A DNA stretch of 64,000 nucleotides from Colwellia sp. 12G3 (GCF_002836775.1 NZ_PJAQ01000017.1:1-64000), one strand, 5' to 3'; shown: positions 24,958 through 34,922, numbered from the stretch's first letter. Notes: a model not told the origin generated them from the letters alone. Numbers and translations are program-made.

Positions 24958-25800
24958 CTAAACCTTAACGCCTAGCTCACGTAAACGTTCGAGTAAATAA
25001 CTCGCTTGGGTGTGTTTATCTGATAGCACCACTTCACTGCGTGGATGTAAAAATAAAGGTAGAGAAATACGAGACTTATCACTTCCCTTACCTGTAGGGT
25101 TGATAACTCGATGACTTGTCGATGGAAAATAGCCATCTGACGCTTCTTGCAACATATCGCCAATATTAATAATTAGATTGCCAAAATCTGAAGGTACATC
25201 AATCCATTCGCCATCTTGGCGTTGAACTTGTAAACCAGGTTCATTGGCTGCAGGCAAGATAGTCAATAAATTAATATCTTCATGCGCAGCTGCTCTTACA
25301 GCGCCAGCTTCTTCATCACCCGTAAGCGGAGGGTAATGTAAGATGCGTAATAAGGTATTTGGCGTATCTTTAATCATATTAGATAACGCTTCAGAGTACT
25401 TATCCGCAACGTCAACTGGGCTGTGTACTTCTACCCAATCAAGTAACTCCGCCGCAAGCTTAGAGGTTTGCTGGTAATACTCAAGAATTTCATCTTTAAG
25501 CTGTAAAGGAATACGGCCCCAAGGGTAAACATGATAATACTCTTTAATATCTTTTTTACTATGCCCCTTCGCAGTTTCAGATATCTCAGGAGAGAAATAA
25601 CCATCTTGCTTTGCTGGATCAAAAGCGAATGCATGTTTCTCGTCGCTTAAAAAAAATGCCTGCCAATTTTTGTAAATAGATTCAACCAAACTTTGTTTTA
25701 TTGGGTGATTGATAAGCACGCCAAAACCTGTTTTATGTAAACTTTGAACAAATTTTTCTGCCGCGTCTTTTGCAGTGTAATCGACAACTTGTACTTGCAT
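24958..25800 (-). CDS. 2-oxoglutarate/Fe(II)-dependent dioxygenase, isopenicillin N synthase-like
   Basis: Predicted non-haem iron oxygenase of unknown substrate. The 280-residue protein has the DIOX_N region (TGFGVLINHPI, near 25-35), and a double-stranded beta-helix core with the metal triad His and Asp in AAHEDIN (about residues 172-175), the second His in STSHRVINP, and the 2-oxoglutarate Arg in SRISLPLF. It is monocistronic between two terminator or promoter regions. Some relatives act in amino-acid hydroxylation or ethylene-forming reactions, but nothing here identifies the substrate. Confidence 0.86.
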   Translation of the reverse strand: MQVQVVDYTAKDAAEKFVQSLHKTGFGVLINHPIKQSLVESIYKNWQAFFLSDEKHAFAFDPAKQDGYFSPEISETAKGHSKKDIKEYYHVYPWGRIPLQLKDEILEYYQQTSKLAAELLDWVEVHSPVDVADKYSEALSNMIKDTPNTLLRILHYPPLTGDEEAGAVRAAAHEDINLLTILPAANEPGLQVQRQDGEWIDVPSDFGNLIINIGDMLQEASDGYFPSTSHRVINPTGKGSDKSRISLPLFLHPRSEVVLSDKHTQASYLLERLRELGVKV

Positions 25801-25877
25801 AATTTAAATTCTCTTTAAAGATAATGATGATATTTTACTCTTTTCGCTGTTTTGTTCAAGAGTAAGCGACAATAACC

Positions 25878-25891
25878 TGACCAAATGGTTT
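25878..25891. promoter_or_regulatory. Imperfect TGACC-N4-GGTCA-like palindrome
   Basis: TGACCAAATGGTTT has one exact half and a 3/5 second half of the palindrome seen upstream of cdd and udk. It lies in the divergent spacer between the oxygenase gene and the metallophosphoesterase-like gene. Confidence 0.35.
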
Positions 25892-25974
25892 GTTTATATT
25901 ATAAAACTAACTTGCATAAAATAGCATCCTTCGTTAGGTTAGCTTTTATTTTATCTCTATTTAAAGGGCGACTG

Positions 25975-26967
25975 ATGACTCTTGGTATTTATTCATGGCA
26001 AAAACGTTGTTTACAACTAACGTTTTTATTATTCACCACCACTAGCTCAATACTTTGTGCGCAAACAGTAGTTGTATTGGCCGATACACCATACAGCGAT
26101 AAAGAGAAACATATGCTGCAAGGGCCTAATGGCATACTCTACCGCCTCATCAATGAAGCTAAACCTACTGTAGTTATGCACCTTGGCGATTTTAAAAGTG
26201 GCGTTAAGTCATGTACTGATGAGCTATTAAAGGAGCATAAAGCACTATTAGCTCAAACCTATCCAGGGAAAATCATCTACACTCCTGGGGACAATGATTG
26301 GACTGATTGTGACAGAATTTCATTACTGCCCAGTTTTGATGAATTAGAGCGACACGATTTTTTAATTAAATTAATGTTTGAGACTTCACCATTATTAACC
26401 CAAAATTTACCTTCAATTATTACCCAAGAAAAACAAATCGAAAATAAATTATGGATTAACGACCGCTTAGCAATAAGTACTCTACATATAGTAGGCACCA
26501 GTAATGGTCGAGTTAATATTGGTAAGTCAAACCAAGTAGACGCCATTAAAAAAGTTAATAAACGAGACGAAGCAAACCTTGCTTGGTTAAAGAATATTGA
26601 AGATAAAGCCAAGAACTTTGATGCTTTAATTATCGGTTTTCAAGCGGATATGTATCAAAAATCGGTATTAGAAAGTGGCGTTTGTGACGATACATCATTA
26701 AATAAATGCGATGTATTTTCTTTTTATCGTCAAGCGTTTTCAGACCTAGCGAAACGAATCAATAAACCAGTATTAATTAGTCATGGTGATACCGGAGCGT
26801 TTTGCTTTGAGCGCTTAGACAATAATCTATGGCACTTAAATGCTGCTGGTGATTTTCAATATCTTGATGCAACAAAAGTAATATTTAATAAACAATCAAC
26901 AGAAAACCCCTTTATTGTAAGCGGTCTGATTAATCCAGACTTACCAAATATTGGTTGTGAAAACTAA
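25975..26967 (+). CDS. Secreted metallophosphoesterase-like protein
   Basis: Predicted exported protein related to calcineurin-like phosphoesterases; function unknown. The ATG at 25975, preceded by AAAGGGCGA, gives 330 residues with a signal peptide (CLQLTFLLFTTTSSILCAQ). The mature part shows VVVLADTPYSDKE, VVMHLGDFKSG, YTPGDNDWTDC and a late LISHGDTGAFCF. These sit where the phosphoesterase metal-binding motifs should be, but the first motif has Asp-Thr-Pro in place of Asp-x-His, so metal binding may be altered. It is next to a second secreted phosphodiester-type enzyme at 27257. Confidence 0.72.
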   Translation: MTLGIYSWQKRCLQLTFLLFTTTSSILCAQTVVVLADTPYSDKEKHMLQGPNGILYRLINEAKPTVVMHLGDFKSGVKSCTDELLKEHKALLAQTYPGKIIYTPGDNDWTDCDRISLLPSFDELERHDFLIKLMFETSPLLTQNLPSIITQEKQIENKLWINDRLAISTLHIVGTSNGRVNIGKSNQVDAIKKVNKRDEANLAWLKNIEDKAKNFDALIIGFQADMYQKSVLESGVCDDTSLNKCDVFSFYRQAFSDLAKRINKPVLISHGDTGAFCFERLDNNLWHLNAAGDFQYLDATKVIFNKQSTENPFIVSGLINPDLPNIGCEN

Positions 26968-27256
26968 TATTTATCCGCTAGATTTTTACTTAAATAATGA
27001 AGCCCTGCCCTGCAATACTTTTTTATTTATACGGGTTGTTTCTTACTGTAGAAATAGTGTAATGTTGCGAAACAATAATTTTCTTGACTGAATGGTTAAG
27101 TAAAGACAAAAAACGATACCTTTTCTTCCTTAAATCCGTTGCAGATATCAGTAGGCACTGTTGATGCATTAGAAAGTTAGGTGAAAAATATAAATAGGCT
27201 AATAAACATTTAACAGCATGTTTATATTAAGCGCAAAATTCAAAAGAGACGTCTTG

Positions 27257-28162
27257 ATGAAAAATACTATGTTAACAATATTAGGTCTGCTATTTATTCT
27301 ATTTAGCAGTTTTATAACGCAGGCAGATGAGATTAAACTTGCCTCATGGAATATAGCTTGGCTCGGTTCCCATGAGTATAATCAACGTACTGACGCTGAT
27401 TATAAACAACTAGCGCTTTATGCTAAACAATTGGATGCTGATGTTATCGCTTTGCAAGAAGTTGAAAGTGAATATTGGGCACGTAAAGTTTTTGGCAATG
27501 ATTATGATTATTATTTTTCTACCAAAGATTGGGTACAACGTGTTGGCGTAGCGGTTAAGAAGTCTCGAGGTTTTACCGTTGAAGCTGAAGAATATAAAGC
27601 TTTAGATGTTGGTAAAGTTCGCCATGGCATGGATATTACTCTCACTAAAAATGATAAAACGCTACACTTGTTAGCCGTGCATTTAAAATCTGGCTGCTTT
27701 ACTGCACCATTAGATAATAAGAGTGTTACGGCAATGCCGAGCACATCGGTTAAGGAAGAAAAACAAAAAGAAGCCTGTACCAAACTTAGTAAACAAATAA
27801 AGCCGTTAGAGCAATGGATTGATTTACATGCCGAGCAAGATGCTGCCTATATTGTGCTGGGTGACTTTAATCGTCGTTTTTCTCAAGACATTGCCTTAAA
27901 ATATTCTGAAGATAAAGGTTTATGGCAAGCATTAAATGATGAAGGGCAAGAAGCACTGTGGACGCCAACAGCTACAGCAAATTCAGACTGCTGGGGCGGT
28001 TATTATAAAGACTATATAGATCATGTTATTTTTAGCCCTAAAGCTAAAGCAAACTATGTTGACGCTTCGTTTGAACAACTCATATTCAAACCTAAATATA
28101 CTAAAGAACTATCTCGAAGCTTAAGTGACCATTGCCCAATATCAGTAAAGCTTAAGCTTTAA
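27257..28162 (+). CDS. Secreted endonuclease/exonuclease/phosphatase (EEP) family enzyme
   Basis: Exported enzyme of the DNase I-like EEP fold, likely a nuclease or phosphodiesterase. The ATG at 27257 (MKNTMLTILGLLF) gives 301 residues with a signal peptide ending near QADE. Motifs in order are ASWNIAWL (metal-binding Asn), ALQEVES (catalytic Glu), LLAVHLKSGC (His), VLGDFNRRF (Asp, Asn) and SLSDHCPISV (catalytic Asp-His). Three Cys residues in the middle suggest disulphides in the periplasm or outside. An in-frame start 13 codons upstream is possible. Position just before the nucleoside genes suggests it supplies nucleotides, but that is inference. Confidence 0.85.
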   Translation: MKNTMLTILGLLFILFSSFITQADEIKLASWNIAWLGSHEYNQRTDADYKQLALYAKQLDADVIALQEVESEYWARKVFGNDYDYYFSTKDWVQRVGVAVKKSRGFTVEAEEYKALDVGKVRHGMDITLTKNDKTLHLLAVHLKSGCFTAPLDNKSVTAMPSTSVKEEKQKEACTKLSKQIKPLEQWIDLHAEQDAAYIVLGDFNRRFSQDIALKYSEDKGLWQALNDEGQEALWTPTATANSDCWGGYYKDYIDHVIFSPKAKANYVDASFEQLIFKPKYTKELSRSLSDHCPISVKLKL

Positions 28163-28271
28163 CAACAGGCTAATGAAGCCTATAATTAATAATAATGCAT
28201 AAAGGGTAATCTTCAGGATTTATAAATGAATTTTACCTGCTATATTCTCACTGCTAGGACAACCTTTTATC

Positions 28272-29279
28272 ATGTTTAATGACCAACTTCCCCTTGTTGA
28301 TTTACATCGTCATCTAGATGGCAATATTCGCCCAAAAACCATCTGGCAGCTCGCCCAACAAAACAATATTAAATTGCCCGAAGATAATTTCGAAGCATTT
28401 TTGCCTCACGTGCAAATTACCGACAGTGAAGCAGATTTAATGGCTTTTTTGAAAAAGCTTGATTGGGGGGTTGGCGTCATTAAAACCCTTGATGACGTAG
28501 TGCGAATAGGTTTTGAGAATGTCGAAGATGCCAGTATCGCTAACATTGATTATGCTGAGTTACGTTTTTCTCCTTATTACATTGCCATGAGTCACAACTT
28601 GCCTATTGAAGGTGTCGTTGAAGCCATTATTGAAGGTGTTAATTTGGGACGAGAAAAATTCGCTACCAAGATTAATTTAATGGGTATTTTAAGTCGTACT
28701 TTTGGTGTTGATCATTGTCAAAGTGAACTCAATGCCCTACTCGCTTTTAAAAATGATTTAGTTGCGATAGACCTCGCTGGTGATGAATACAATTTCCCAG
28801 GTAGCCTTTTTGAAAGCCACTTTAAGCAAGTTAATGATGCTGGGCTTAATGTCAGCGTACATGCCGGTGAAGCCGCTGGTCCTGAAAGTGTTTGGCATGC
28901 CATTAAGACATTAGGCGCTACGCGCATTGGTCACGGTGTGGCTTGTGCAAGCGATCAAGGGTTAATGGATTACATGCGAGAGAATGAGATAAGCATAGAG
29001 TCTTGCCTTACATCAAACTACCAAACAGGTACGATTAAAGACCTAGCTTTACACCCTCTGAAAACATTTTTGGCAAATGGACTTACGGTTTGTTTAAACA
29101 CTGATGATCCTGCCGTTGAAAATATTGAGCTCGCTGGTGAATTTAAGGTAGCAAGAGAAGTACTTGGTCTGAATTCAGATCACATCACTCAATTGCAACG
29201 TAATGCAGTGAAAATGAGCTTTTTATCTGAACAAGAAAAAACAGCACTTATCAATATTAAGCAAAATACGCCAAAGTAA
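28272..29279 (+). CDS. add: Adenosine deaminase
   Basis: Deaminates adenosine and deoxyadenosine to inosine and deoxyinosine, which feed DeoD. The 335-residue amidohydrolase has the zinc-binding DLHRHLDGN near residue 10, the VSVHAGEAAG segment (substrate Glu), TRIGHGVAC, SCLTSNYQTG and NTDDPAVEN (catalytic Asp pair). Length matches E. coli Add (333). The DLHRHLDGNIRP start distinguishes it from the adenine deaminase at 54152. Followed 270 bases later by deoD, with a large palindrome in between. Confidence 0.95.
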   Translation: MFNDQLPLVDLHRHLDGNIRPKTIWQLAQQNNIKLPEDNFEAFLPHVQITDSEADLMAFLKKLDWGVGVIKTLDDVVRIGFENVEDASIANIDYAELRFSPYYIAMSHNLPIEGVVEAIIEGVNLGREKFATKINLMGILSRTFGVDHCQSELNALLAFKNDLVAIDLAGDEYNFPGSLFESHFKQVNDAGLNVSVHAGEAAGPESVWHAIKTLGATRIGHGVACASDQGLMDYMRENEISIESCLTSNYQTGTIKDLALHPLKTFLANGLTVCLNTDDPAVENIELAGEFKVAREVLGLNSDHITQLQRNAVKMSFLSEQEKTALINIKQNTPK

Positions 29280-29348
29280 GCATAAAATAATAGTGTCTAC
29301 TTGAACGATACTTAACTGTGCATTATTATTAACCGTACATTATTCATT

Positions 29349-29380
29349 GTGTATTGTTTATTTTTAAATAAACAATACAC
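29349..29380. promoter_or_regulatory. Perfect 15-bp palindrome between add and deoD
   Basis: GTGTATTGTTTATTT and AAATAAACAATACAC are separated by only two T residues, giving a 32-base palindrome about 70 bases past add and 170 before deoD. With so short a loop it suits a protein-binding site better than a terminator, but either is possible. Confidence 0.5.
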
Positions 29381-29548
29381 GGTACAGAAATCTAGTAAAT
29401 AAAGTACGCATTAAGGTACTTAATAAAACACATATCAACGTAAAATTAACATCAACTTTTCAGTAAAAAATCCTTGATAGCCGCATGAATGATTCTGTTC
29501 TGGCTAGAAACTTACTGAGTTACACTTAACGTAAAAAGGATAACTCTT

Positions 29549-30253
29549 ATGCCTACACCACATATTGAAGCACAAGCCGGCGAATTTGCAGAAACAGTCT
29601 TAATGCCAGGCGATCCCCTTAGAGCAAAATTTATTGCCGACAACTTCTTAGATGATGCTAAGTGCATCACCCAAGTACGTAACATGCTCGGATACACTGG
29701 CACTTATAAAGGTAAACGTGTCTCTGTTATGGGCTCAGGTATGGGTATACCAAGCATATCAATTTATGCTACTGAACTATATAAAGATTATGGCGTTGAA
29801 AAAATCATTCGTATTGGCTCTTGTGGCGCGGTACGTGATGATATAAAGATCCGTGATATTGTTATTGGTATGGCTGCTAGTACAGACTCAAACGTTAACA
29901 GACAACGTTTTCATAGTGTAGATTTTGCTGCGTGTGCCGACTTCTCTTTATTGAAAAGTGTTGTTGATACCGCTGAAAAATTGGGTAAACCTGTACATGT
30001 AGGTAATATTTTTACTGCTGACTTGTTTTATACGCCGCAACCTGAAATGTTTGCGACTATGGAGAAATATGGTATTTTAGCCGTAGAAATGGAAGCTGCT
30101 GGCCTTTATGGTGTTGCTGCTGAATACGGTAAAAAAGCATTGACCGTATTAACGGTTAGTGACCATATTAAAACGGGTGAGAAAACCACCTCAGAAGAAC
30201 GAGAAACAACGTTCAAAGATATGATGGAACTTACACTAGAAAGCCTACTATAA
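29549..30253 (+). CDS. deoD: Purine-nucleoside phosphorylase DeoD type
   Basis: Phosphorolytic cleavage of purine (deoxy)ribonucleosides to base and (deoxy)ribose 1-phosphate. The 234-residue protein opens with [30 protein letters not shown] (here MPTPHIEA and [11 protein letters not shown]), and carries [35 protein letters not shown] and [10 protein letters not shown], as in the hexameric DeoD enzymes. AAAAAGGA precedes the ATG. Deoxyribose 1-phosphate made here is the substrate of DeoB. Confidence 0.97.
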   Translation: MPTPHIEAQAGEFAETVLMPGDPLRAKFIADNFLDDAKCITQVRNMLGYTGTYKGKRVSVMGSGMGIPSISIYATELYKDYGVEKIIRIGSCGAVRDDIKIRDIVIGMAASTDSNVNRQRFHSVDFAACADFSLLKSVVDTAEKLGKPVHVGNIFTADLFYTPQPEMFATMEKYGILAVEMEAAGLYGVAAEYGKKALTVLTVSDHIKTGEKTTSEERETTFKDMMELTLESLL

Positions 30254-30284
30254 GCTTTTAAATAACGTTTTATAGAACATAAAG

Positions 30285-30317
30285 AAAAGGGTTAGCACAT
30301 TGTGCTAACCCTTTTTT
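30285..30317. terminator. Bidirectional terminator between deoD and a convergent TonB receptor gene
   Basis: AAAAGGGTTAGCACA pairs perfectly with TGTGCTAACCCTTTT; T-runs flank it on both strands, so it suits both convergent genes. Confidence 0.92.
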
Positions 30318-30342
30318 ATTTGTACCGTTAATTTTTTTCTAT

Positions 30343-32655
30343 TTAGAAGAAATTAACTTTAAATTCAACGCCATAAAAACGCTCTTCATTGACGATCGCG
30401 GTATTGTTAGTAAAATCAACTGCACCAATGGCTTGTTGTTCATCGGTAATATTTCGGACAAATAAAGCGACTTCAAAGTCCTTGTCATCACCATCCCACA
30501 GATAACCAGTACGAACACCACCTTCTAATAATGATTCGCCAGTAAACTCGACAGAATTATATAAGAAGAAACTAATTTCATCACGATACGACCAATCAGT
30601 GTAAGCATAGAACTCACCATGACCTACTTCTACTGCATAACGAGCAGTAAAGTTGTAAATCCATTCAGGCGCATGAGGTAAGCTATTGCCGTCAATAATC
30701 GCTCGGCCATCAGTATTTAATGGATCGGTTACTGTACAAGATGCACAAATAGGTACAGTCAACGTACTATCATTCATCTGAGTATTGTTATAACTCACAT
30801 TGGCAGTAACGAGTAAATTATCAGTAACAACAAATTGTGAATCGATTTCAAAACCATAACCAACAGTTTCATCAGCATTAAGTAGTTGTGCAGTATTGCT
30901 ACCATCACCGCCAACAGAAGTGACCTGTTGATCATTCATGGTGTAATAAAAAACTGAGGCGTTTATACGACCCATATTATCCATAATGTCAGACTTGATA
31001 CCTGCTTCATATGAAATAATAGTTTCTGCATCTGCAACCGAAATACCATCTCCAGGAGAAAATAATGAACGCCCCTGAATACTTGGTGCTCTAAAGGTAT
31101 CAGCTACACGCGCGTATAAATTAATATCGTCAGTATATTTATGTGAAAGACTAACATCCCAACTAACATGGCTTTCACTTGTCTTTATGGCACCTTCTAC
31201 ATGATCAGGAAACCCTAAAAAGGCAAGAGGAGATTGTGTTCTTTCGTTACTATAATCTTTGTCGTCGTCTGAATAACGTAAACCTACAGTGATAGATGTT
31301 TTATCGGTTAAATCATAATCAACTGAGCCAAAAACTGCTAACGCGGTAGTTTCTTGATTTTGAACAACATAACCATTTTCAAGACCTTTTGGCCCGCCAA
31401 AAGCGGCTAATGCATCATATGAAAAACTTTCAATGGTCAAATCTTCATTAAAATAGAAAAGACCTATTTGATAATTTAAATTCCCATCAAAGTTACTGGT
31501 TAATCTTAACTCTTGCGTAATTTGTGAATGGTCTGGAATAGCATCTGCCGTTTCAGAGCTAACATTGATAACGCCAGGACCACTTATGAGTGGAACGGGT
31601 GGACAACCAAAACCATTACAGCCATAGCCACCATCAACATCAGCACGAGAGAATAACTCGGCGCTTTCATAACCCGTTATTGAAGTTACTGTGTGTTGGT
31701 CTAATTCAAACTCTAATTTTAAACTAGCACCTTCAGTTTCAACCTGTTGAGTAGCACGAGACGCTGAGTCATGATAAACAGTATCACGACTGAAATTATC
31801 AACTAATTTATTACTACCTGTCTTAATTCCATTGGCATAAAATGCCACGGGCTTGCCATCAAGATCACGCATGTGATAATTAAATAATGCATTAAAGCCA
31901 TTATCTTCATACAAAAATTGTAGTCGAAGGGCTTGATCGGTATAACCACCTAAAACATCATCTTGCTCAAAGTCCGGTGCCATATTGTCAATATAATTAT
32001 CACGGTCTTGGCGTAGAACAGAAACACGAGCAGAGAGTTTATCTGTTAAACCACCACCAACAGCCACCCTAAGATCAGATGTATTTTTACTACCATAGGA
32101 TAATGATGCGAAACCATCAAAATCTTGAGAAGGTTTTGCTGAATCAATTTTTACTAAGCCAGCAGGGGTATTTCTGCCGAACAAGGTACCTTGTGGACCA
32201 GCTAGTACTTCAATTCTTTCCAAATCGAAAACAGGAAAGCCTTTTAAAATAGGGTTTTCTTGTACGACATTATCGACAACTAAAGAAACAGGTTGAGAAG
32301 CATTTAAATCGAAATCAGAGTTACCTAAACCACGCATGTAAAAGCGAGGAAAAGTTCGTCCAAAAGAAGACTCAACTGACAGGCTAGGGATTTTTGCATT
32401 TAAAAAGCGTATATCCATTGCCGCTGAACTATAGGCATCAAGGTTATCCCCTTGTAATGCCGTAACAGCAATTGGCACTTCTTGCGCATTTTCAACACGT
32501 TTACGAGCAGTTACATTGATAACCTCAATGCCGACGATTTTTTCTTTTACTACGACTTCATCTGCAGCTAAGGCACTGGTAGAAATACCAGCAACACTCG
32601 CAATTAATGACGCTTGTACACAGAGTGATAGTGCGTTTTTTTTAAACATTTTCAT
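30343..32655 (-). CDS. TonB-dependent receptor within the nucleoside cluster
   Basis: Outer-membrane active transporter. The 770-residue protein has a signal peptide (to about ALAADE), a TonB-box-like region (IEVINVTARK), a plug domain (VPIAVTALQGDNLDAYS, FYMRGLGNSDFD, LAGPQGTLFGRNTPAGLVKI) and a barrel ending in aromatic F (FKVNFF). The RGLGNSDFD and QGTLFGRNTPAG segments belong to the broad FecA/FyuA-like class that includes receptors for diverse carbon sources. It is enclosed between deoD and deoB, and reads the same way as deoB, so nucleosides or their derivatives are the suspected substrate; direct evidence is absent. Confidence 0.92.
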   Translation of the reverse strand: MKMFKKNALSLCVQASLIASVAGISTSALAADEVVVKEKIVGIEVINVTARKRVENAQEVPIAVTALQGDNLDAYSSAAMDIRFLNAKIPSLSVESSFGRTFPRFYMRGLGNSDFDLNASQPVSLVVDNVVQENPILKGFPVFDLERIEVLAGPQGTLFGRNTPAGLVKIDSAKPSQDFDGFASLSYGSKNTSDLRVAVGGGLTDKLSARVSVLRQDRDNYIDNMAPDFEQDDVLGGYTDQALRLQFLYEDNGFNALFNYHMRDLDGKPVAFYANGIKTGSNKLVDNFSRDTVYHDSASRATQQVETEGASLKLEFELDQHTVTSITGYESAELFSRADVDGGYGCNGFGCPPVPLISGPGVINVSSETADAIPDHSQITQELRLTSNFDGNLNYQIGLFYFNEDLTIESFSYDALAAFGGPKGLENGYVVQNQETTALAVFGSVDYDLTDKTSITVGLRYSDDDKDYSNERTQSPLAFLGFPDHVEGAIKTSESHVSWDVSLSHKYTDDINLYARVADTFRAPSIQGRSLFSPGDGISVADAETIISYEAGIKSDIMDNMGRINASVFYYTMNDQQVTSVGGDGSNTAQLLNADETVGYGFEIDSQFVVTDNLLVTANVSYNNTQMNDSTLTVPICASCTVTDPLNTDGRAIIDGNSLPHAPEWIYNFTARYAVEVGHGEFYAYTDWSYRDEISFFLYNSVEFTGESLLEGGVRTGYLWDGDDKDFEVALFVRNITDEQQAIGAVDFTNNTAIVNEERFYGVEFKVNFF

Positions 32656-32744
32656 TCGTTTACTCCCAAGGACTGTTTTTATTTTATATTCAGTTTAATG
32701 CTTTTATTTTATCGTTATGTTTTTGTTATGATTTGTTGTTTTTA

Positions 32745-32790
32745 TAGTGTAGTAGAAATTATTCGTATCACTGTAATTTTTACTACACTA
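32745..32790 (-). other. Hairpin overlapping the deoB stop codon
   Basis: TAGTGTAGTAGAAATTA at 32745-32761 is the inverse of 32774-32790 with one mismatch. The distal arm includes the TAG stop of deoB, and the stem lies upstream of the TonB receptor gene. No T-run follows on the minus strand, so it may be a 3'-end stabiliser, a weak attenuator or an operator. Confidence 0.5.
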
Positions 32791-34002
32791 CTTACTGTAT
32801 AAGTCAGACAAAAAGCTCGTGCCATAATCCATCGCTTCGACTTTAAAAAGTTCTGCAATAGTTTGTCCTAAATCAGCAAAGGTTTTACGGTTACCTATAT
32901 TAACAGATCCGATCAGTTCGTGGTAAGCAATAATGGGTACATATTCCCTTGTATGCTCACTACCTGGCCAAGTAGGATCACAACCGTGATCTGCGGTAAA
33001 GAATAGTAAATCATCTGTAGACATCGCTTGGAAAAGCTCAGGAATGCGAACATCAAGTGCTTCAAGCTCTCTTGCATAACCAACAGCATCACGTCGATGG
33101 CCAAAGTCCTGGTCAAAATTAACTAAGTTAGTGAAAATGAGTGAATTGTCTTGCGCTGTATTGATATGGTCTAAGGTTGCATCAAAAAGTGCATCAAGCC
33201 CAGTCGCTTTTGTTTTTTCATCAATGCCTTGATGAGCAAAAATATCAGCAATTTTACCAACACTGATAACATGCGTACCTGCCTGTGATACTTTATCAAG
33301 TACCGTAGGTGCTGGTGGTAAGACTGAATAATCTCTCCGATTACCTGTTCTAGCAAAGTTATCGGCACTATCACCTACAAATGGTCTCGCAATAACACGT
33401 CCTATATTTAAATCACCGAGTAACTCTCGAACCGTCTCACAGTATTTATAGAGGTTATCTAAACCAAAGTGTTCTTCATGTGCAGCAATTTGAAAAACGC
33501 TATCAGCCGAGGTATAACAAATAGGTAAACCTGTTTTAATATGCTCTTGCCCTAAACGTTTCAGGATTTCAGTACCCGAGGCATGACAATTACCTAACAT
33601 ACCTTCAAAGCCCGTTGCACGATTAATATCCTCAATTAACGAGGTTGGAAAGCTATTCTTTTTGTCGGTGAAATATCCCCAATCAAATAGCACGGGCACG
33701 CCTGCCATTTCCCAATGACCGCTAGGCGTATCTTTACCTGTACTGATTTCTTGGGCAAAACCATAAGCACCTTTGCTTGGCTCTTGGCCCTGATAAGGAA
33801 ATGTTTGATTAGATGCCTGCTCACAGGCTTTTATGAGTCCCAGTGCAGATAAATTTGGCAAGGCAATTTTTTTACCTGTTTCTTCATAAAAAGCACGAGA
33901 TAAGTTAGCAAAAGTATTCGCACCAACATCGCCGAAATCAATAGCATCAGGAGAATAACCGATACCAAAACTATCAATAACCATAATTATTGCACGCGCC
34001 AT
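32788..34002 (-). CDS. deoB: Phosphopentomutase
   Basis: Interconverts (deoxy)ribose 1- and 5-phosphates, joining nucleoside phosphorolysis to DeoC and the pentose pathway. The 404-residue alkaline-phosphatase-superfamily enzyme has [12 protein letters not shown] near residue 9 (metal-binding Asp), TPSGHWEM near 94 (phosphorylated Thr), and [22 protein letters not shown] near 332-353 (metal-binding Asp and His; here TADHGCDP and SEHTRE). AAAGGAAAG precedes the ATG. It faces away from udk across a 246-base spacer carrying a RutR-like palindrome. Confidence 0.96.
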   Translation of the reverse strand: MARAIIMVIDSFGIGYSPDAIDFGDVGANTFANLSRAFYEETGKKIALPNLSALGLIKACEQASNQTFPYQGQEPSKGAYGFAQEISTGKDTPSGHWEMAGVPVLFDWGYFTDKKNSFPTSLIEDINRATGFEGMLGNCHASGTEILKRLGQEHIKTGLPICYTSADSVFQIAAHEEHFGLDNLYKYCETVRELLGDLNIGRVIARPFVGDSADNFARTGNRRDYSVLPPAPTVLDKVSQAGTHVISVGKIADIFAHQGIDEKTKATGLDALFDATLDHINTAQDNSLIFTNLVNFDQDFGHRRDAVGYARELEALDVRIPELFQAMSTDDLLFFTADHGCDPTWPGSEHTREYVPIIAYHELIGSVNIGNRKTFADLGQTIAELFKVEAMDYGTSFLSDLYSK

Positions 34003-34069
34003 GATCTTTCCTTTTTTACTTTTCTAATTACAAATATCAACAAAGGTTAAAATAATTTGTCAAAAATTA

Positions 34070-34083
34070 TGACCAAGTGGTCA
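34070..34083. promoter_or_regulatory. RutR-like operator between deoB and udk
   Basis: TGACCAAGTGGTCA is a perfect TGACC-N4-GGTCA palindrome, and matches 14 of the 16 positions of the RutR site TTGACCA-NN-TGGTCAA. It is in the divergent deoB/udk promoter region, 68 bases from deoB. A RutR-like regulator is encoded at 43598. Confidence 0.62.
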
Positions 34084-34248
34084 AGTTGTGTTAATTTACC
34101 ACCTTTACAATTAAGGGTAAATAAAGCTTTTTCAACTTGCTGCTTATTTATCTAAAGTATAGAGAACATCTTGCGACTATCATTAACAAAGCTCAAGATA
34201 GAAACTCTTATTTAATTATTGATATTTGCTTTGACTACAGGCTAAACA

Positions 34249-34899
34249 TTGAAACCTATTAAACCAACCATTATTGTTATCGCTGGCCCATCAGCATCCG
34301 GTAAAACACTTTTTGCCAAAACTATTCATGATGAACTTATTGAAGAGCTTGGTGAAAATGGTATTTCTATTATATATGAAGATGCTTATTACCGTGATCA
34401 ATCGCATTTATCTATGCAAGAACGTGAGCAAACAAATTATGACCACCCCAATGCATTTGAGCATGAGCTGCTTTCAAAGCACTTAAAAGAACTCACTAGC
34501 AACCAGATCATTCATAGCCCTGTTTATTGCTATAAAACACATACCCGTATCAATGAAACAAAAAAATTTTTACCCACTAAAATAATTCTAGTAGAAGGTA
34601 TATTACTGCTATCTAATAAAGAACTAAGAGAGTGTTTTGATATTAAAGTCTATATGGATACGCCATTAGATATTTGCCTAATAAGAAGAATTAAACGAGA
34701 TTTAATTGAGCGTAGCCGTAGTATTGAATCTGTTACTAACCAGTATTTAGCAACGGTTAGACCTATGTATCATCAATATATTGAACCATCCAAAGCTTGG
34801 GCTGATATAGTTATCACCCGAGGTGGAAAAAATAGAATGGCAATTGAGGTGATCAAAGCAAAAATCCGTCAACTTTCACAATTCCCCCCACAACAATAA
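34249..34899 (+). CDS. udk: Uridine kinase
   Basis: Phosphorylates uridine and cytidine to UMP and CMP in pyrimidine salvage. The 216-residue P-loop kinase has AGPSASGKT near residues 12-20, YEDAYYRDQ near 44 (base-binding), YDHPNAFEHELL, VEGILLL, and the lid segment RRIKRDLIERSR. The start is TTG at 34249; the P-loop distance from it is as in the family. It leads udk-nupC-deoC, with 23 bases before nupC, so kinase, transporter and aldolase are likely co-transcribed. The protein is somewhat more divergent than the deo enzymes. Confidence 0.9.
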   Translation: MKPIKPTIIVIAGPSASGKTLFAKTIHDELIEELGENGISIIYEDAYYRDQSHLSMQEREQTNYDHPNAFEHELLSKHLKELTSNQIIHSPVYCYKTHTRINETKKFLPTKIILVEGILLLSNKELRECFDIKVYMDTPLDICLIRRIKRDLIERSRSIESVTNQYLATVRPMYHQYIEPSKAWADIVITRGGKNRMAIEVIKAKIRQLSQFPPQQ

Positions 34900-34922
34900 T
34901 AATTAAATAAAAAGAGGTATTC

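Noticed and set aside
26277..26612. 111-codon minus-strand frame
   Set aside because: Antisense to the metallophosphoesterase-like gene and without a start site.
28300..28320. TGACCAAC near the add start as a RutR-like half-site
   Set aside because: Lies inside the coding sequence with no matching second half.
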